A stretch of 49,488 nt of DNA from Hungatella sp. (GCA_022795805.1 JAAWHK010000008.1:1-49488), one strand, 5' to 3'. Shown: positions 16,947 to 27,184, counted from the stretch's first letter. Numbers and translations: made by a program. Notes: generated from the sequence alone by a model not told the origin.

Positions 16947-17993
16947 TCAGCTCTTCTGCTCCATAAAACTTCTCCGCAGCTGACCGCAGGCTCCGTTAAT
17001 ATCGCGTCCCATCTCTCTTCTTATAGTAACATTTATCCCGTTTTTTTCAAGATAAAGTTTAAATTCCTCCACGGCCTTTCGGCCCGACTGGACATAATCC
17101 CTCTCCTTTATGGGATTGACCGGAATCAGGTTCACATGGCCCTGCCGGTTCTTTATAAGCTGCGCCAGAGCCCGGGCCTCCGCCAGGTTGTCATTGACCC
17201 CCTTCACCAGGCTGTACTCAAAAGTCAGACGCCTGCCGGTCTTTTTAAAATACGTCTCACAGGCCCTCATCACGTCCTCCAAAGGGTACCGGTTGGCCAC
17301 GGGCATAAGCGTCCTTCTCACCCGATCGTCAGGGGCGTGCAGCGACAGCGCCAGAGTCACCCCCAGTCCCTCCTCCGCCAGTTTCTCGATCCCCGGAACG
17401 ATGCCGCAGGTGGACACCGTGATGTTTCGCCGGCTGATGTTCAGCCCCTTCTCATGGGAAATAAGCCGGATAAAGCGGACAAGGCTGTCATAGTTGTCCA
17501 GAGGCTCCCCCGAACCCATGATCACCACATGACTTACCCGCTCCCCCGTATCCCGCCGGATCCCGTATATCTGGTCCAGCATCTCCGCGGGTCTCAGATT
17601 CCGCTCCAGCCCGTCCAGGGTGGAGGCACAAAAACGGCATCCCATGCGGCACCCCACCTGTGAGGAAATGCACACGGAATTGCCGTGTTTATACTTCATC
17701 AGCACACTCTCGATCACATGGCCGTCAGGCAGGCCAAAAAGGTACTTTCGCGTCCCGTCGATCCCCGACACTTTCACATCCTCCTGTTTCAGGGTTATGA
17801 GGTCGTACTCCTGCGAAAGCCGCTCCCTCAGGTCCTTGGGCAGATTGGTCATCTCCTCAAAAGAGCCCGCCAGCTTCTCATGGATCCACTGGAAAATCTG
17901 TCCGGCCCGAAACGCCCTGCAGCCCTTTTCGGCCAGCTGCCCCTCCAGCTCCTCCAGAGTCATGGATTTAATATCTCTCTTCTCTCCCGTCAT
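16947..17993 (-). CDS. rlmN: Dual-specificity 23S rRNA/tRNA adenine-C2 methyltransferase RlmN
   Basis: RlmN is a radical SAM enzyme that methylates C2 of A2503 in 23S rRNA and A37 in some tRNAs. The 348-residue protein has an accessory N-terminal helical domain (TLEELEGQLAEKGCRAFRAGQIF), the cluster motif CRMGCRFC (CX3CX2C, near residue 115), the MGSGEPLDNYD motif and the second catalytic cysteine in NGACGQLR near the C-terminus. Both conserved cysteines are present, so the enzyme should be active. The ATG at 17993 begins 20 bases after the rsmB stop at 18014 with GGGAAAT or the upstream GGAGGAG as ribosome site. It lies 24 bases before prpC. Confidence 0.96.
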   Translation of the reverse strand: MTGEKRDIKSMTLEELEGQLAEKGCRAFRAGQIFQWIHEKLAGSFEEMTNLPKDLRERLSQEYDLITLKQEDVKVSGIDGTRKYLFGLPDGHVIESVLMKYKHGNSVCISSQVGCRMGCRFCASTLDGLERNLRPAEMLDQIYGIRRDTGERVSHVVIMGSGEPLDNYDSLVRFIRLISHEKGLNISRRNITVSTCGIVPGIEKLAEEGLGVTLALSLHAPDDRVRRTLMPVANRYPLEDVMRACETYFKKTGRRLTFEYSLVKGVNDNLAEARALAQLIKNRQGHVNLIPVNPIKERDYVQSGRKAVEEFKLYLEKNGINVTIRREMGRDINGACGQLRRSFMEQKS

Positions 17994-18013
17994 ATTTCCC
18001 GGTAATCTCCTCC

Positions 18014-19360
18014 TTATACCTTTCTCCTGAATACCGCCAGAAAGAACCCGTCACAGGGGTGAATCCCCGGCAGAAGCTGAACATACCCCTCCTTAAGGCT
18101 GTCCTCCTGTATCTTCTCCCCCAGCCTTCCCTCTATATTGACCGGCTCAAAGGGGAAATTTTGTGCAAACCATGCGGCATTCTCCTGGTTTTCCTCTCGG
18201 TTCACCGTACACGTGCTGTAGACCAGGGTACCTCCCGGCTTTACATACCGCCACACCACGGACAGGATCTCCCTCTGAAGCTGCGCCAGCGCCCCAAGAT
18301 TTTCCGGTGTCATGCGCAGTTTGATATCCGGCTTGCGCCCTATGACCCCCAGTCCGGAACAGGGCAGGTCTGCCAAAAGCACGTCCGCCGTCTCCACGGA
18401 CCCTGAATCCTCCCTGCAGGCATCCATGACCCGGGCTTCTATGTTGGAATACCCGAGACGCCGGATATTCTCCTCTATAAGCCCCACCTTGTATTCGCTG
18501 ATGTCCCGCACCTGCACCCGGCCCGTCCCCTTAAGCACATCCGCCAGATGAAGGCTCTTTCCCCCCGGCGCGCCGCAGACGTCGATGCAGTGATCCCCGG
18601 GCTTTACCCCTGCCGCCGTCACCGCCATGGCGGAACTTATGTCCTGCACCTGAATCCAGCCGTTTTTAAAGGCATCCAGCGCCTCCAGGTAATCCACATT
18701 TTCCAGAAAGAGAAGCCCCTGTCCGTAACCGGTGTCCCGAACCTTCACCCCCTGGCACCTTAAGCTCTCCTCGATCTGCTCCCGGGAGGCTCTGTAGAGG
18801 CAGCACCGGACGGACAGCCTGCTTTTCTCCAGAAAAGCCTGAAGCATCCCCCGGACCGTCTCCCCGGGATAATCCCCCATCCACATGGCATACAGCCAGC
18901 CGGGAACCGAGTAGCGGACGCTGTCGTCGGGAAATTCCAGGGAATCCTTCTGTCTGGAGATCGTCCGCAGCACCCCGTTGACAAACCCCTTAAGCCCCTG
19001 AAACCGCCTCTTTGCCGCCAGCTTCACCGCCTCATTGCACACGGCGCTGTCGGGGATTCTGTCCATATAGAGAATCTGGTATACGGACATCCTGAGAATC
19101 ATGCGGATCACGGGTTTCATCTTCTCCACTTTCACGGTGGAGAATTGTCCGATGACAAAGTCAAGCTGAATCAGATATTCCAGCGTCCCCTCCGTCACCC
19201 GGGTGATAAAGGCCCGGTCCTGCTTCTCCAGATACTGGTATTTGGAAAGAGCCTGGGAGAGAACCACATGGCTTAAGCCGCCCCGCTCCGCAATCTCCAG
19301 AAGAATGTCCAGTGCCAGCTCCCTGGCATTCATGCCCTTGTCTCTGCCCGTATCAGTCAC
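18014..19360 (-). CDS. rsmB: 16S rRNA cytosine-C5 methyltransferase RsmB
   Basis: RsmB makes m5C967 in 16S rRNA. It has an N-terminal NusB-like helical domain (ARELALDILLEIAERGG onwards) and a SAM-dependent catalytic domain with CGAPGGKSLHLAD, DLPCSGLGV (structural Pro-Cys) and YSTCTVNREEN (catalytic Cys). The frame opens at TTG 19378. The GTG at 19360 is preferred because GGAGG lies 11 bases upstream and it is coupled to the yugP stop at 19353-19355; ATG 19333 would also fit the family and is the main alternative. The protein is about 448 residues from the GTG. It is followed by rlmN and prpC. Confidence 0.94.
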   Translation of the reverse strand: MTDTGRDKGMNARELALDILLEIAERGGLSHVVLSQALSKYQYLEKQDRAFITRVTEGTLEYLIQLDFVIGQFSTVKVEKMKPVIRMILRMSVYQILYMDRIPDSAVCNEAVKLAAKRRFQGLKGFVNGVLRTISRQKDSLEFPDDSVRYSVPGWLYAMWMGDYPGETVRGMLQAFLEKSRLSVRCCLYRASREQIEESLRCQGVKVRDTGYGQGLLFLENVDYLEALDAFKNGWIQVQDISSAMAVTAAGVKPGDHCIDVCGAPGGKSLHLADVLKGTGRVQVRDISEYKVGLIEENIRRLGYSNIEARVMDACREDSGSVETADVLLADLPCSGLGVIGRKPDIKLRMTPENLGALAQLQREILSVVWRYVKPGGTLVYSTCTVNREENQENAAWFAQNFPFEPVNIEGRLGEKIQEDSLKEGYVQLLPGIHPCDGFFLAVFRRKV

Positions 19361-20075
19361 GTCTCCGGTTTCCTCCAAACAGTATAATCAGACGCAGAAG
19401 CTGCAAAACGGACGCTGCCGCTGCCGCCACATAGGTCAATGCCGCCGCTGTCAGGACGCTTTTCGTCTGCCCTATCTCCTGTCCGCTTAAGATTCCCAGC
19501 TCATCCAGAAGAGCAACCGCCCGTCTGGACGCGTTGAATTCCACCGGCAGTGTAATCATCTGAAACAGAACGACTGCCACAAACATCCAGATACCGATCT
19601 GAATCAGCATATTGCTGCCGCCCAGGATCAGTCCCAAAAGAATCAGCGGCCAGGAGAGCCTGCTGCCGAAATTCGCCACAGGCACGAAAGCAGCCCGCAT
19701 CCGCAAAGGGGCGTACCCCACATTGTCCTGGATGGCATGACCGCATTCATGAGCCGCCACCCCGATAGACGCCACTGACGCGGAGCGAAACACGTTCTCT
19801 GACAGATTAACCGTCTTTGTTCTGGGATCATAGTGATCCGTCAGGCTGCCGGCCACCGGCCTCACCGTCACATCGTAGATTCCCTGGGAATTCAGAAGCC
19901 GTCTGGCAGCCTCCTCCCCGGTCATTCCGGTCATGCTCCGAACTCCGGAATATTTGGAAAATGTACGGCTGACCCTGGAAGACGCTATAAGCGACAGCGC
20001 CGTCCCAATCAAAAGCAGGATCATAGTCGGGTCAAAAAACCCCATGCCCATCCCCCCGTAATAGCCTCCATACAT
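19353..20075 (-). CDS. Membrane zinc metallopeptidase, YugP family
   Basis: This is a membrane-bound neutral zinc protease (DUF/COG2738, YugP) of unknown physiological substrate. From ATG 20075 the product is 240 residues: a Gly/Tyr-rich start MYGGYYGGMGMG, a first hydrophobic helix, a soluble part, the metal site AAHECGHAIQD (HExxH) near residue 115, and two or three further membrane segments. The open frame extends to 20114, but ATG 20075 has GGAGCGG at a normal distance. The stop region overlaps rsmB by about 8 to 26 bases depending on the rsmB start. It sits between fmt and rsmB, as in many Clostridia. Confidence 0.9.
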   Translation of the reverse strand: MYGGYYGGMGMGFFDPTMILLLIGTALSLIASSRVSRTFSKYSGVRSMTGMTGEEAARRLLNSQGIYDVTVRPVAGSLTDHYDPRTKTVNLSENVFRSASVASIGVAAHECGHAIQDNVGYAPLRMRAAFVPVANFGSRLSWPLILLGLILGGSNMLIQIGIWMFVAVVLFQMITLPVEFNASRRAVALLDELGILSGQEIGQTKSVLTAAALTYVAAAAASVLQLLRLIILFGGNRRRD

Positions 20076-20131
20076 ACAAAACCGCTCCTTTCCTCGAAAC
20101 TCAAACTTACGCAAAACCCAAACAACAAACG

Positions 20132-21073
20132 TTACTTCCCGGCCCGCACAAACACCGTGTGCTCCTTTAGAGGATATCCTCTGAGAAAGGCGTCTGCCGC
20201 CATCCGCTTCTTCCCCTCAGGCTGCATCTCCAGAAGGGAAAGGCACCCCTTTCCGGTCTTCACAAAGACGGTGTCTTTACTCCTGTAAACCACCTCCCCG
20301 CAGACGCCCTCATACTCCCTGTCCACCACCTTTGCCTTCCAGATCTTAAGGGTCTTCCCATTCCATGCGGTGTACGTTCCGGGCCAGGAGTTGAGGCCCC
20401 TTATGAGCCGCTCAATGGCCTCCGCCTCCATGGTCCAGTCTATGTCGCCCATGTCCTTTTTCAGCATCCTGGCATAGCAGGCGCCCTCCTCCGGCTGGGG
20501 CGCGGCCACCACAGTTCCCTCCTCGATCTTCTTTAGCGTGGACACAATAAGCCGCGCCCCGGCCCGGCTTAACTTGTCGTGAAGGCTGTCCCCTGTCTCA
20601 TCCTCCTCAATGGGAACCACGGTCTTCTCCAGCATATCTCCCGTGTCGATGCCCGCGTCCATCATCATGGTGGTGACCCCCGTCTCACGTTCCCCGTCAA
20701 TAATGGCCCACTGGATGGGGGCCGCGCCCCGGTATCTGGGAAGCAGGGATGCGTGGATGTTGATACACCCTTTCGGAGGAATCTTAAGCACCTCCTTCGT
20801 CAGTATCTGTCCGAACGCCACCACAACCATGGCGTCCGGCTTTAGCTGCCTCAGAGTATCCACAAACTCCGGCGTCCGCACCTTTACCGGCTGATAGATG
20901 GAAAGCCCGTACTCCAGAGCTTTCTCCTTGACCGGGGTCATAAGCACCGCCTTCCCCCTGCCCTTTGGCTTATCCGGCTGCGTCACCACGGCAATCACCT
21001 GATGGCCCGCCTCTATGAGCGCCTCCAGCACCGGCACGGAAAAGTCAGGCGTACCCATAAATATAATCCGCAT
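20132..21073 (-). CDS. fmt: Methionyl-tRNA formyltransferase
   Basis: Fmt formylates the initiator Met-tRNA, using 10-formyl-tetrahydrofolate, which is in turn made by the Fhs encoded at 25514. The 313-residue protein begins with MRIIFMGTPDFSVPVLEAL and contains the catalytic region INIHASLLPRYRGAAPIQWAI (Asn, His) and MDAGIDTGDML with the catalytic Asp, followed by an OB-type C-terminal tRNA-binding domain. ATG 21073 directly follows the stop of def with no bases between (TAGATG), so the two are expressed together, as is usual. Confidence 0.97.
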   Translation of the reverse strand: MRIIFMGTPDFSVPVLEALIEAGHQVIAVVTQPDKPKGRGKAVLMTPVKEKALEYGLSIYQPVKVRTPEFVDTLRQLKPDAMVVVAFGQILTKEVLKIPPKGCINIHASLLPRYRGAAPIQWAIIDGERETGVTTMMMDAGIDTGDMLEKTVVPIEEDETGDSLHDKLSRAGARLIVSTLKKIEEGTVVAAPQPEEGACYARMLKKDMGDIDWTMEAEAIERLIRGLNSWPGTYTAWNGKTLKIWKAKVVDREYEGVCGEVVYRSKDTVFVKTGKGCLSLLEMQPEGKKRMAADAFLRGYPLKEHTVFVRAGK

Positions 21074-21580
21074 CTACTCCATGTCCTCCTCTGTAAGCTC
21101 CGACGTGTCTTTAAGCTCCCCTTCCACCAGATCCACATACAGCTCCCCAACCAGGTGGTCGCACTCATGGCAGATGGCTCTGGCCAGCATTCCCTCCGCC
21201 TCCATGACGAACTCGTTCATGCCCTCGTCCCAGGCCCTCACCTTCACCCAGTCGGGCCTTGTGACCTTGCCGGACTTTCCCGGCACGCTGAGGCATCCCT
21301 CATAGGCCGTGGAGCTGCCCCTTCTCTCCAGAATCTCCGGGTTGATGAACACGTACTGGTTCCTCTCCTCGTCGGGGACATCCTCGTCGTCCACGTCAAT
21401 AACCACAATCTGTTTCAAAATCCCCACCTGGGGCGCCGCCAATCCCACACCGTAGTTGGTGTACATGGTCTCGAACATGTCCTCCACAAGCTGGAGAAGC
21501 CTGGGAGTCATCTCCTTCACCGGTTTACACTTCTTATAAAGGATCTCGTCGCCAATCGTCCTTACATGTCTAACAGCCAT
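21074..21580 (-). CDS. def: Peptide deformylase
   Basis: Def removes the formyl group from nascent proteins and is partner to fmt. The 168-residue protein has the three family motifs: GVGLAAPQVGI (about 45-55), EGCLSVPG (about 96-103) with the metal-binding Cys, and HECDHLVG (about 138-145) with the HExxH pair. It begins MAVRHVRTIGDEILYKKC. The final 20 residues are acidic. The gene lies 76 bases after priA and directly abuts fmt. Confidence 0.97.
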   Translation of the reverse strand: MAVRHVRTIGDEILYKKCKPVKEMTPRLLQLVEDMFETMYTNYGVGLAAPQVGILKQIVVIDVDDEDVPDEERNQYVFINPEILERRGSSTAYEGCLSVPGKSGKVTRPDWVKVRAWDEGMNEFVMEAEGMLARAICHECDHLVGELYVDLVEGELKDTSELTEEDME

Positions 21581-21656
21581 ATCACTCTGCCCTTTCCCCT
21601 GTTCTTATTTTATTTCCTATGATAGCATGGCCTTTCGCCCCTGATATCATCCTGCA

Positions 21657-23900
21657 TTACGCAAAATCAAACTGTATCATCACGCGGGAATGCCACGGCG
21701 CCTGCCGGCTTCCCAGGTCCATACGGTTTTTTAATTTTATTAGTATATCATAGTTTTCGTGTTTCAAGTATAAAATTTTTCTATATATATCATTAACTTT
21801 GTAGACCGGCGCCTGGGCAGGCCCGATCATCTCCACCTGCCGGACGTCTCCCCCGGCCGCCGCGGACACATCCTTTGCCCCGCTCTCCGCCCACAGCCTC
21901 AGATCCTTCACGGCCTGTTCCAGCAGATCTTCGGACCCGCTAGAGGCCATAACCGCCAAGAGCTGAAAGGCCGGCGGGTAACGGAGCATGTTCCGGTAGA
22001 CCATCTCCTGCCTGTAGAAGGATTCATAATCCTGCCCGGCCGCGCAGACGATGCTGTAGTGATCCGGGCTGTAAGTCTGGATCACCACCTCCCCGGCCAA
22101 CTGATCCCGCCCAGCCCTGCCGGCCGCCTGGGTCAGAAGCTGAAACGTCCTCTCCCCGCATCTGAAATCCGGCGTGTACAGGGACATGTCCGCCGCCAGA
22201 ACGCCCACCAGGGTCACCTTGGGAAAGTCGTGGCCCTTCACGATCATCTGGGTCCCTATGAGAATGTCCGCCTCACCCCGGGCAAACGCGGACAAAATCT
22301 CCTCATGTCCCCCTTTCTTCGATGTGGTGTCCATATCCATCCGCAGAACGCGGGACCCGGGAAACATCTTCTTTGTCATCTCCTCAATCTTCTGGGTCCC
22401 GGTTCCGAACCCGGCGATGTAGGGGGAGCCGCACTGGGGGCACCGGTCCGGCGCCTTGGCTTCCCGTCCGCAGTAATGGCACACCAGCTTCTGCCCGAAA
22501 TGGAGGGTCAGGGTCACGTCGCAGTGGGGGCATTTTACCGCCTCCCCGCAGGAACGGCAGGACACAAAGCTGGCGTAACCCCTGCGGTTCATAAACAGCA
22601 TGGTCTGCTGGCCCTGCTCCAGCCGCTGCTCCATGGCCTCTGTAAGCTTTCTGCTGAACACGGACTTGTTCCCCTGCCTGAGCTCCTCCCTGAGATCCAC
22701 GATGCTGACCCCGGCCATATGGCTGTCCTTTTTGGCCCTCTGCCTCAGCCGGTACAGCCTCCACTGCCCCTCCAGGGCCTTTGTGTAGGCCTCCATAGAC
22801 GGGGTGGCTGACCCTAGGACCACCGAGGCGCGGCACAGGCCGGCCAGGTAGACTGCCGCCTCCCTGGCGTGATATCTGGGGGACGTCTCGCTCTTGTATG
22901 CCGTCTCGTGCTCCTCGTCCATGATGATCAGACCCGGATCGGGAAACGGCGTGAACAGGGCTGACCGGGGACCGATCATGATACGCACCTCCCCGCTTTT
23001 CGCCCTCTCAAACTGGTCGTAGCGCTCCCCCGGGGACATCCTGGAGTTGATGATGGAAACCTGGCTTCCGAACCGCTTATAGAACCGCAGCACGGTCTGG
23101 TAAGTGAGCGCGATCTCCGGAATCAGGACGATGACCTGCCTGCCCTTATTGAGCACATGGGCGATCATCTCCATGTAAACTTCCGTCTTGCCGCTTCCCG
23201 TCACCCCGAAGACAAGGGATGTGTCCCGTATCCCCGCGTCATACCGGCGGGCAAAATCCTCCACGGCTGCCCTCTGTTCCGGATTCAGCTCCACCTTTGC
23301 ACCCGCGGGCTCGCCGCAGACCACCGGGTTTCGAAACACGGTCTCCGACTCCAGGGCGATCATCCCTTTCGCGATCATAGGCTTTATGGAAGCCATGGTC
23401 AGGTTCATCTGGTTTGCCGCCACCTCGTAGGGGATCTCCGGCGTATCCGCCAGGGCCCTCAAAAGCCTTTCCCGGGCCCCGTAGTGTTTTGCCCCTGCCT
23501 CTTTGGCCGCCTTCCTGGTATCCTCCGGGGACAGAAGCCGCCGGATATACCTGGCCTCCTTCTGTTTTACCTTCTGCTTTACCGGCAGCACGGTCTTTAA
23601 AGCCTGGTTCATGGTGGAGCCGTACCGCTCCTTCAGCCACCAGGCAACCTGAATCAGCCGGGTCTGAGCTGTCACCCCGTGAACAGCCGCCCCGGCCACA
23701 TCCTTTATCTTTTTTATATCAAAATCCGCTTTCTCCGTCAGGCCCACCACATACCCCCGGCGCAGGTGATTGCCTGCGCCGAAGGGTATATTTACCTGGG
23801 TTCCCACCTGAATCTCTGTCTCTAGTTCCGGCGGGATCCGGTACTGAAATACCCGGTCCACCATCTCGTGGGAGATATCAATAATAATGTTGGCGTACAT
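21657..23900 (-). CDS. priA: Primosomal replication-restart helicase PriA
   Basis: PriA reloads the replicative helicase at stalled forks. The 747-residue protein has an N-terminal DNA-binding domain, a P-loop GVTGSGKTEVYM (about 236-247), a DEEH box in IIMDEEHETAYK (about 325), and the diagnostic zinc-binding insertion with four CxxC pairs (CRSC, CPHC, CHYC, CPQC, about 450-495), then helicase motifs including QAAGRAGRD. ATG 23900 has AGGAGAG at a slightly long distance. It starts the def-fmt run and ends 76 bases before def. Confidence 0.96.
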   Translation of the reverse strand: MYANIIIDISHEMVDRVFQYRIPPELETEIQVGTQVNIPFGAGNHLRRGYVVGLTEKADFDIKKIKDVAGAAVHGVTAQTRLIQVAWWLKERYGSTMNQALKTVLPVKQKVKQKEARYIRRLLSPEDTRKAAKEAGAKHYGARERLLRALADTPEIPYEVAANQMNLTMASIKPMIAKGMIALESETVFRNPVVCGEPAGAKVELNPEQRAAVEDFARRYDAGIRDTSLVFGVTGSGKTEVYMEMIAHVLNKGRQVIVLIPEIALTYQTVLRFYKRFGSQVSIINSRMSPGERYDQFERAKSGEVRIMIGPRSALFTPFPDPGLIIMDEEHETAYKSETSPRYHAREAAVYLAGLCRASVVLGSATPSMEAYTKALEGQWRLYRLRQRAKKDSHMAGVSIVDLREELRQGNKSVFSRKLTEAMEQRLEQGQQTMLFMNRRGYASFVSCRSCGEAVKCPHCDVTLTLHFGQKLVCHYCGREAKAPDRCPQCGSPYIAGFGTGTQKIEEMTKKMFPGSRVLRMDMDTTSKKGGHEEILSAFARGEADILIGTQMIVKGHDFPKVTLVGVLAADMSLYTPDFRCGERTFQLLTQAAGRAGRDQLAGEVVIQTYSPDHYSIVCAAGQDYESFYRQEMVYRNMLRYPPAFQLLAVMASSGSEDLLEQAVKDLRLWAESGAKDVSAAAGGDVRQVEMIGPAQAPVYKVNDIYRKILYLKHENYDILIKLKNRMDLGSRQAPWHSRVMIQFDFA

Positions 23901-23996
23901 TCCCTGCCGACTCTCCTAATCCACAGCGGTCCGAATTCTCATCAAACCGCCGCCCTGCTCCAATCATATCGGCGTCGCCGTCCGGCCCCAAAACAT

Positions 23997-25487
23997 TCAC
24001 GAAACCTCCATGCCGGCGATGACCTCCTCTATGACCTGTCTGTCCAGAAACGGACGGCGCACCCCGTTCTCCTCCTGGTAGTCCTCATGTCCCTTCCCAA
24101 TAACGGCTATCATGTCCCCGGGCTGCGCATGGACGATGCTGTACTCTATGGCCTTTCTCCGGTCCGGGATCTCCACATACTCTCCCCCGGTCTTTACAAG
24201 ACTCTCCCGGATGTCCCTTATGATATCCTCCGTCCTCTCATACCGCGAATTGTCCGCTGTCAGGATGCACAGATCCGCCAGCCTGCCGCCTATCTCCCCC
24301 ATGGAGTAGCGCCGGTCCTTGGAGCGGTTTCCGCCGCATCCGAAGACGCACACCAGCCGTCTGGGGTTGTAGTCTTTCAGGGTTGTGAGAAGGCTTTCCA
24401 TGCTGACCGCGTTGTGCGCGTAGTCCACGATCACCGTGCACCGTGAAGACGTGTGAACGATCTCCATCCTGCCGTTGACGTACAGATGCTCCAGCGCGTG
24501 TCTCACCTTCTCCCCGGAAAGTCCCAGGAAACTGCACACGCTTAAAGCCGCCATGGCATTGTACACGTTGAATTTTCCGGGGATGTTCACCCGCACATCC
24601 ATATTCCAGGCGCCTGTCACCCCGAACTCAAGCCCCACAAAATCCGGCTCCGCCACATACCTGATATTCCCGGCCCGAAAGTCCCCGTCAGCCCCCAGGC
24701 CGTAGGTGTACAGCCTGCAGGCATGATCCCGGACAATCTCCTGAAAATGGCCGTCGTCCCGGTTAACGATTCCCACTCTGCACCGCTTTAAGATCTGTGA
24801 CTTGTAGTACAGATACTCCTCAAAGTCCTTGTGCTCGTCAGGCCCGATGTGGTCGTTGGAGATGTTGGTAAAGAGACCGTAGTCAAAGGTAATCCCGTCC
24901 ACCCGGTGCATCTTGAGCCCCTGGGAGGACACTTCCATGATCATGTACTCACATCCCGCCTCAACCATCCGTGCAAAATACGATTCCAGCTCATAGGACT
25001 CCGGCGTCGTGTTCACGGTGGGATACGTTCTGCCGTCGATGACGGCTCCCGCCGTCCCGATAAGTCCCACCTTTTTTCCCGCCGCCTCCAGGACAGCCTT
25101 GATCATGTATGTCGTGGTGGTTTTTCCCTTGGTTCCCGTGACCCCGATGCACACCATCTTCCCGGCCGGATACCCGAACCTGGCCGCGGAAAGATGGGCC
25201 AGGGCTTCTCTTGCATTATCCACCTGAAACACCGTGGCATCCTCCGGCAGTTTTCCGGCCCTCTCTTCAATCTCCTGAAGGCTTTCCTCAGCCACAAACA
25301 CCCGGCATCCCTGATGCAGGGCCTGGGGGATAAAATCGTGGGAATCCACCCTGGTCCCTCTCATGCACACGAACACCGTGTCCTCCACGGCCTTCCGCGA
25401 ATCATACACCACTTCCCCGGCGCCGGCATCCGGGTTCCCTGATGCCAGCGTCCACTTTATCTCCTTCAGGCTTTCCCCTATCTTCAT
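23997..25487 (-). CDS. murE: UDP-MurNAc-tripeptide synthetase MurE
   Basis: MurE adds the third residue (meso-diaminopimelate or lysine) to UDP-MurNAc-L-Ala-D-Glu in the cytoplasm. The 496-residue protein has the Mur ligase order: N-terminal substrate domain, P-loop GVTGTKGKTTTTYMIKAVLE (about 112-131), the carbamylated-lysine and ligand part (NTTPESYELES, EVSSQGLKMHRVDGI), and FGCGGNRSKDRRYSMG in the C-terminal domain. The specificity loop reads DNSR where typical DAP-adding enzymes have DNPR. ATG 25487 has AGGAGG at 6 bases. It lies 26 bases after fhs and 96 bases before priA, and may share the ftsK-fhs message. Confidence 0.95.
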   Translation of the reverse strand: MKIGESLKEIKWTLASGNPDAGAGEVVYDSRKAVEDTVFVCMRGTRVDSHDFIPQALHQGCRVFVAEESLQEIEERAGKLPEDATVFQVDNAREALAHLSAARFGYPAGKMVCIGVTGTKGKTTTTYMIKAVLEAAGKKVGLIGTAGAVIDGRTYPTVNTTPESYELESYFARMVEAGCEYMIMEVSSQGLKMHRVDGITFDYGLFTNISNDHIGPDEHKDFEEYLYYKSQILKRCRVGIVNRDDGHFQEIVRDHACRLYTYGLGADGDFRAGNIRYVAEPDFVGLEFGVTGAWNMDVRVNIPGKFNVYNAMAALSVCSFLGLSGEKVRHALEHLYVNGRMEIVHTSSRCTVIVDYAHNAVSMESLLTTLKDYNPRRLVCVFGCGGNRSKDRRYSMGEIGGRLADLCILTADNSRYERTEDIIRDIRESLVKTGGEYVEIPDRRKAIEYSIVHAQPGDMIAVIGKGHEDYQEENGVRRPFLDRQVIEEVIAGMEVS

Positions 25488-25513
25488 GCCAACCTCCTGC
25501 CGATTTGCCCTGA

Positions 25514-27184
25514 TCAGAACAGTCCTGTGATGGCCCCGTCCTCATTAACGTCGATTCCGTCCGCCGCCGGCTTCTTGGGAAGACCGGGCATGGTCATGAT
25601 CGCCCCCGTGAGAACCACCACAAACCCGGCCCCCGCCGACACGTAGGCATCCCTGACGCTGATCTCAAACCCTGTAGGCCTTCCCAGCTTGTTCTGGTCG
25701 TCGGACAGGGAGTACTGGGTCTTCGCCATGCAGACCGGAAGATTTCCGAATCCCATCTCCGTGATCTTGGCCAGAGCCTTTTTCGCGGCCGGAGCATAGC
25801 TCACACCGTCGGCCCCGTAGATCTCCCTGGCCACCGTCCCGATCTTATCTTCCAGGCTCATGTCGTCAGGGTAAATGGGACTGTAATGGCTCTCCTTCTT
25901 CTCCAGAGTCTCCAGCACCTTGCCCGCCAGGGCTTCGCCGCCGCAGCCGCCCTTTGCCCACACCTCCGACAGGGCAAACTCACAGCCTTTCTCCTCACAG
26001 AACTCCTTAATATATGCATATTCCGCCTCCGTGTCTGAGGTGAAGGAATTGAGGGTCACCACCACCGGAACGCCGTACTTGTGAATATTCTCAATATGTT
26101 TCTCAAGATTCACGATGCCCTTTTTCAGGGCCTCAAGGTTCTCCGTCCCCAGATCCGCCTTCGCCACGCCGCCGTTGTATTTCAGCGCTCTCACCGTCGC
26201 CACCAGCACCACTGCATCCGGCTTTAACCCCGCCTTCCTGCACTTGATGTCCAGGAACTTCTCCGCACCCAGATCCGCGCCGAACCCGGCCTCCGTCACC
26301 ACGATGTCCGCCAGCTTCAGGGCCGTCCTGGTGGCTCTCACGCTGTTGCAGCCGTGGGCGATGTTGGCAAAGGGCCCGCCATGAACCACAGCGCCCGTGT
26401 GCTCCAGAGTCTGAATCAGGTTGGGCTTGATGGCATCCTTCAAAAGCGCCGCCATGGCTCCCACCGCATTCAGCTGTCCGGCGGTCACCGGCTCTCCGGC
26501 GTAGTTGTATGCCACGATGATCCGTCCCAGCCGCTCCTTCAAATCCGCCATGTCGTCGGCCAAACACAGAATCGCCATGATCTCCGAGGCCACCGTGATG
26601 ACGAAATGATCCTCTCGCACCACGCCGTCAGCCTTGGCGCCCAGCCCGACCACCACATTGCGCAGAACCCTGTCATTCATGTCCAGACACCTTTTCCAAA
26701 GGATCTGCCGCGTGTCGATCTGGAGGGCATTGCCCTGCTGGATATGGTTGTCCAGAAGCGCTGCCAGAAGGTTGTTGGCGGAGGTGATGGCGTGAAAATC
26801 ACCCGTAAAGTGGAGATTCAGATCCTCCATGGGAACCACCTGGGCATACCCGCCGCCGGCAGCCCCGCCCTTGATGCCGAAGCACGGTCCAAGGGAGGGT
26901 TCCCGCAGGGCGATGAGGGTCTTCTTTCCCAGCCTGGACAAAGCGTCGCCCAGCCCTACGCTGGTGGTGGTCTTCCCCTCGCCCGCCGGCGTGGGGTTGA
27001 TGGCAGTAACCAGAACCAGCTTGGCGTCGGGGCGGTCCTTCACTTCGTCCCACAGCTCATCCGTCAGTTTGGCCTTATACTTTCCGTAGAGTTCCAAATC
27101 GTCTTCCCTGATACCGTAAGCCGCCGCCACATCCTTAATGGGCATCATCTCTGCTTCCTGGGCAATCTGAATATCTGTCTTCAT
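25514..27184 (-). CDS. fhs: Formate-tetrahydrofolate ligase
   Basis: Fhs makes 10-formyl-tetrahydrofolate from formate, ATP and tetrahydrofolate, feeding purine synthesis, initiator tRNA formylation and acetogen-type one-carbon flow. The product from ATG 27184 is 556 residues, the typical family length. It shows the family P-loop [16 protein letters not shown] (about 63-80), the substrate segment [14 protein letters not shown] and the active-site part [14 protein letters not shown]. The open frame reaches 27292 but would then run into the ftsK end; ATG 27184 has GGAGGAAG at 5 bases. The leader holds a GC-rich hairpin. Confidence 0.97.
   Translation of the reverse strand: MKTDIQIAQEAEMMPIKDVAAAYGIREDDLELYGKYKAKLTDELWDEVKDRPDAKLVLVTAINPTPAGEGKTTTSVGLGDALSRLGKKTLIALREPSLGPCFGIKGGAAGGGYAQVVPMEDLNLHFTGDFHAITSANNLLAALLDNHIQQGNALQIDTRQILWKRCLDMNDRVLRNVVVGLGAKADGVVREDHFVITVASEIMAILCLADDMADLKERLGRIIVAYNYAGEPVTAGQLNAVGAMAALLKDAIKPNLIQTLEHTGAVVHGGPFANIAHGCNSVRATRTALKLADIVVTEAGFGADLGAEKFLDIKCRKAGLKPDAVVLVATVRALKYNGGVAKADLGTENLEALKKGIVNLEKHIENIHKYGVPVVVTLNSFTSDTEAEYAYIKEFCEEKGCEFALSEVWAKGGCGGEALAGKVLETLEKKESHYSPIYPDDMSLEDKIGTVAREIYGADGVSYAPAAKKALAKITEMGFGNLPVCMAKTQYSLSDDQNKLGRPTGFEISVRDAYVSAGAGFVVVLTGAIMTMPGLPKKPAADGIDVNEDGAITGLF

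Noticed and set aside
16404-17663. 419-codon open frame on the plus strand
   Set aside because: Antisense to prpC and rlmN, no recognisable motif, composition typical of a reverse-frame shadow.
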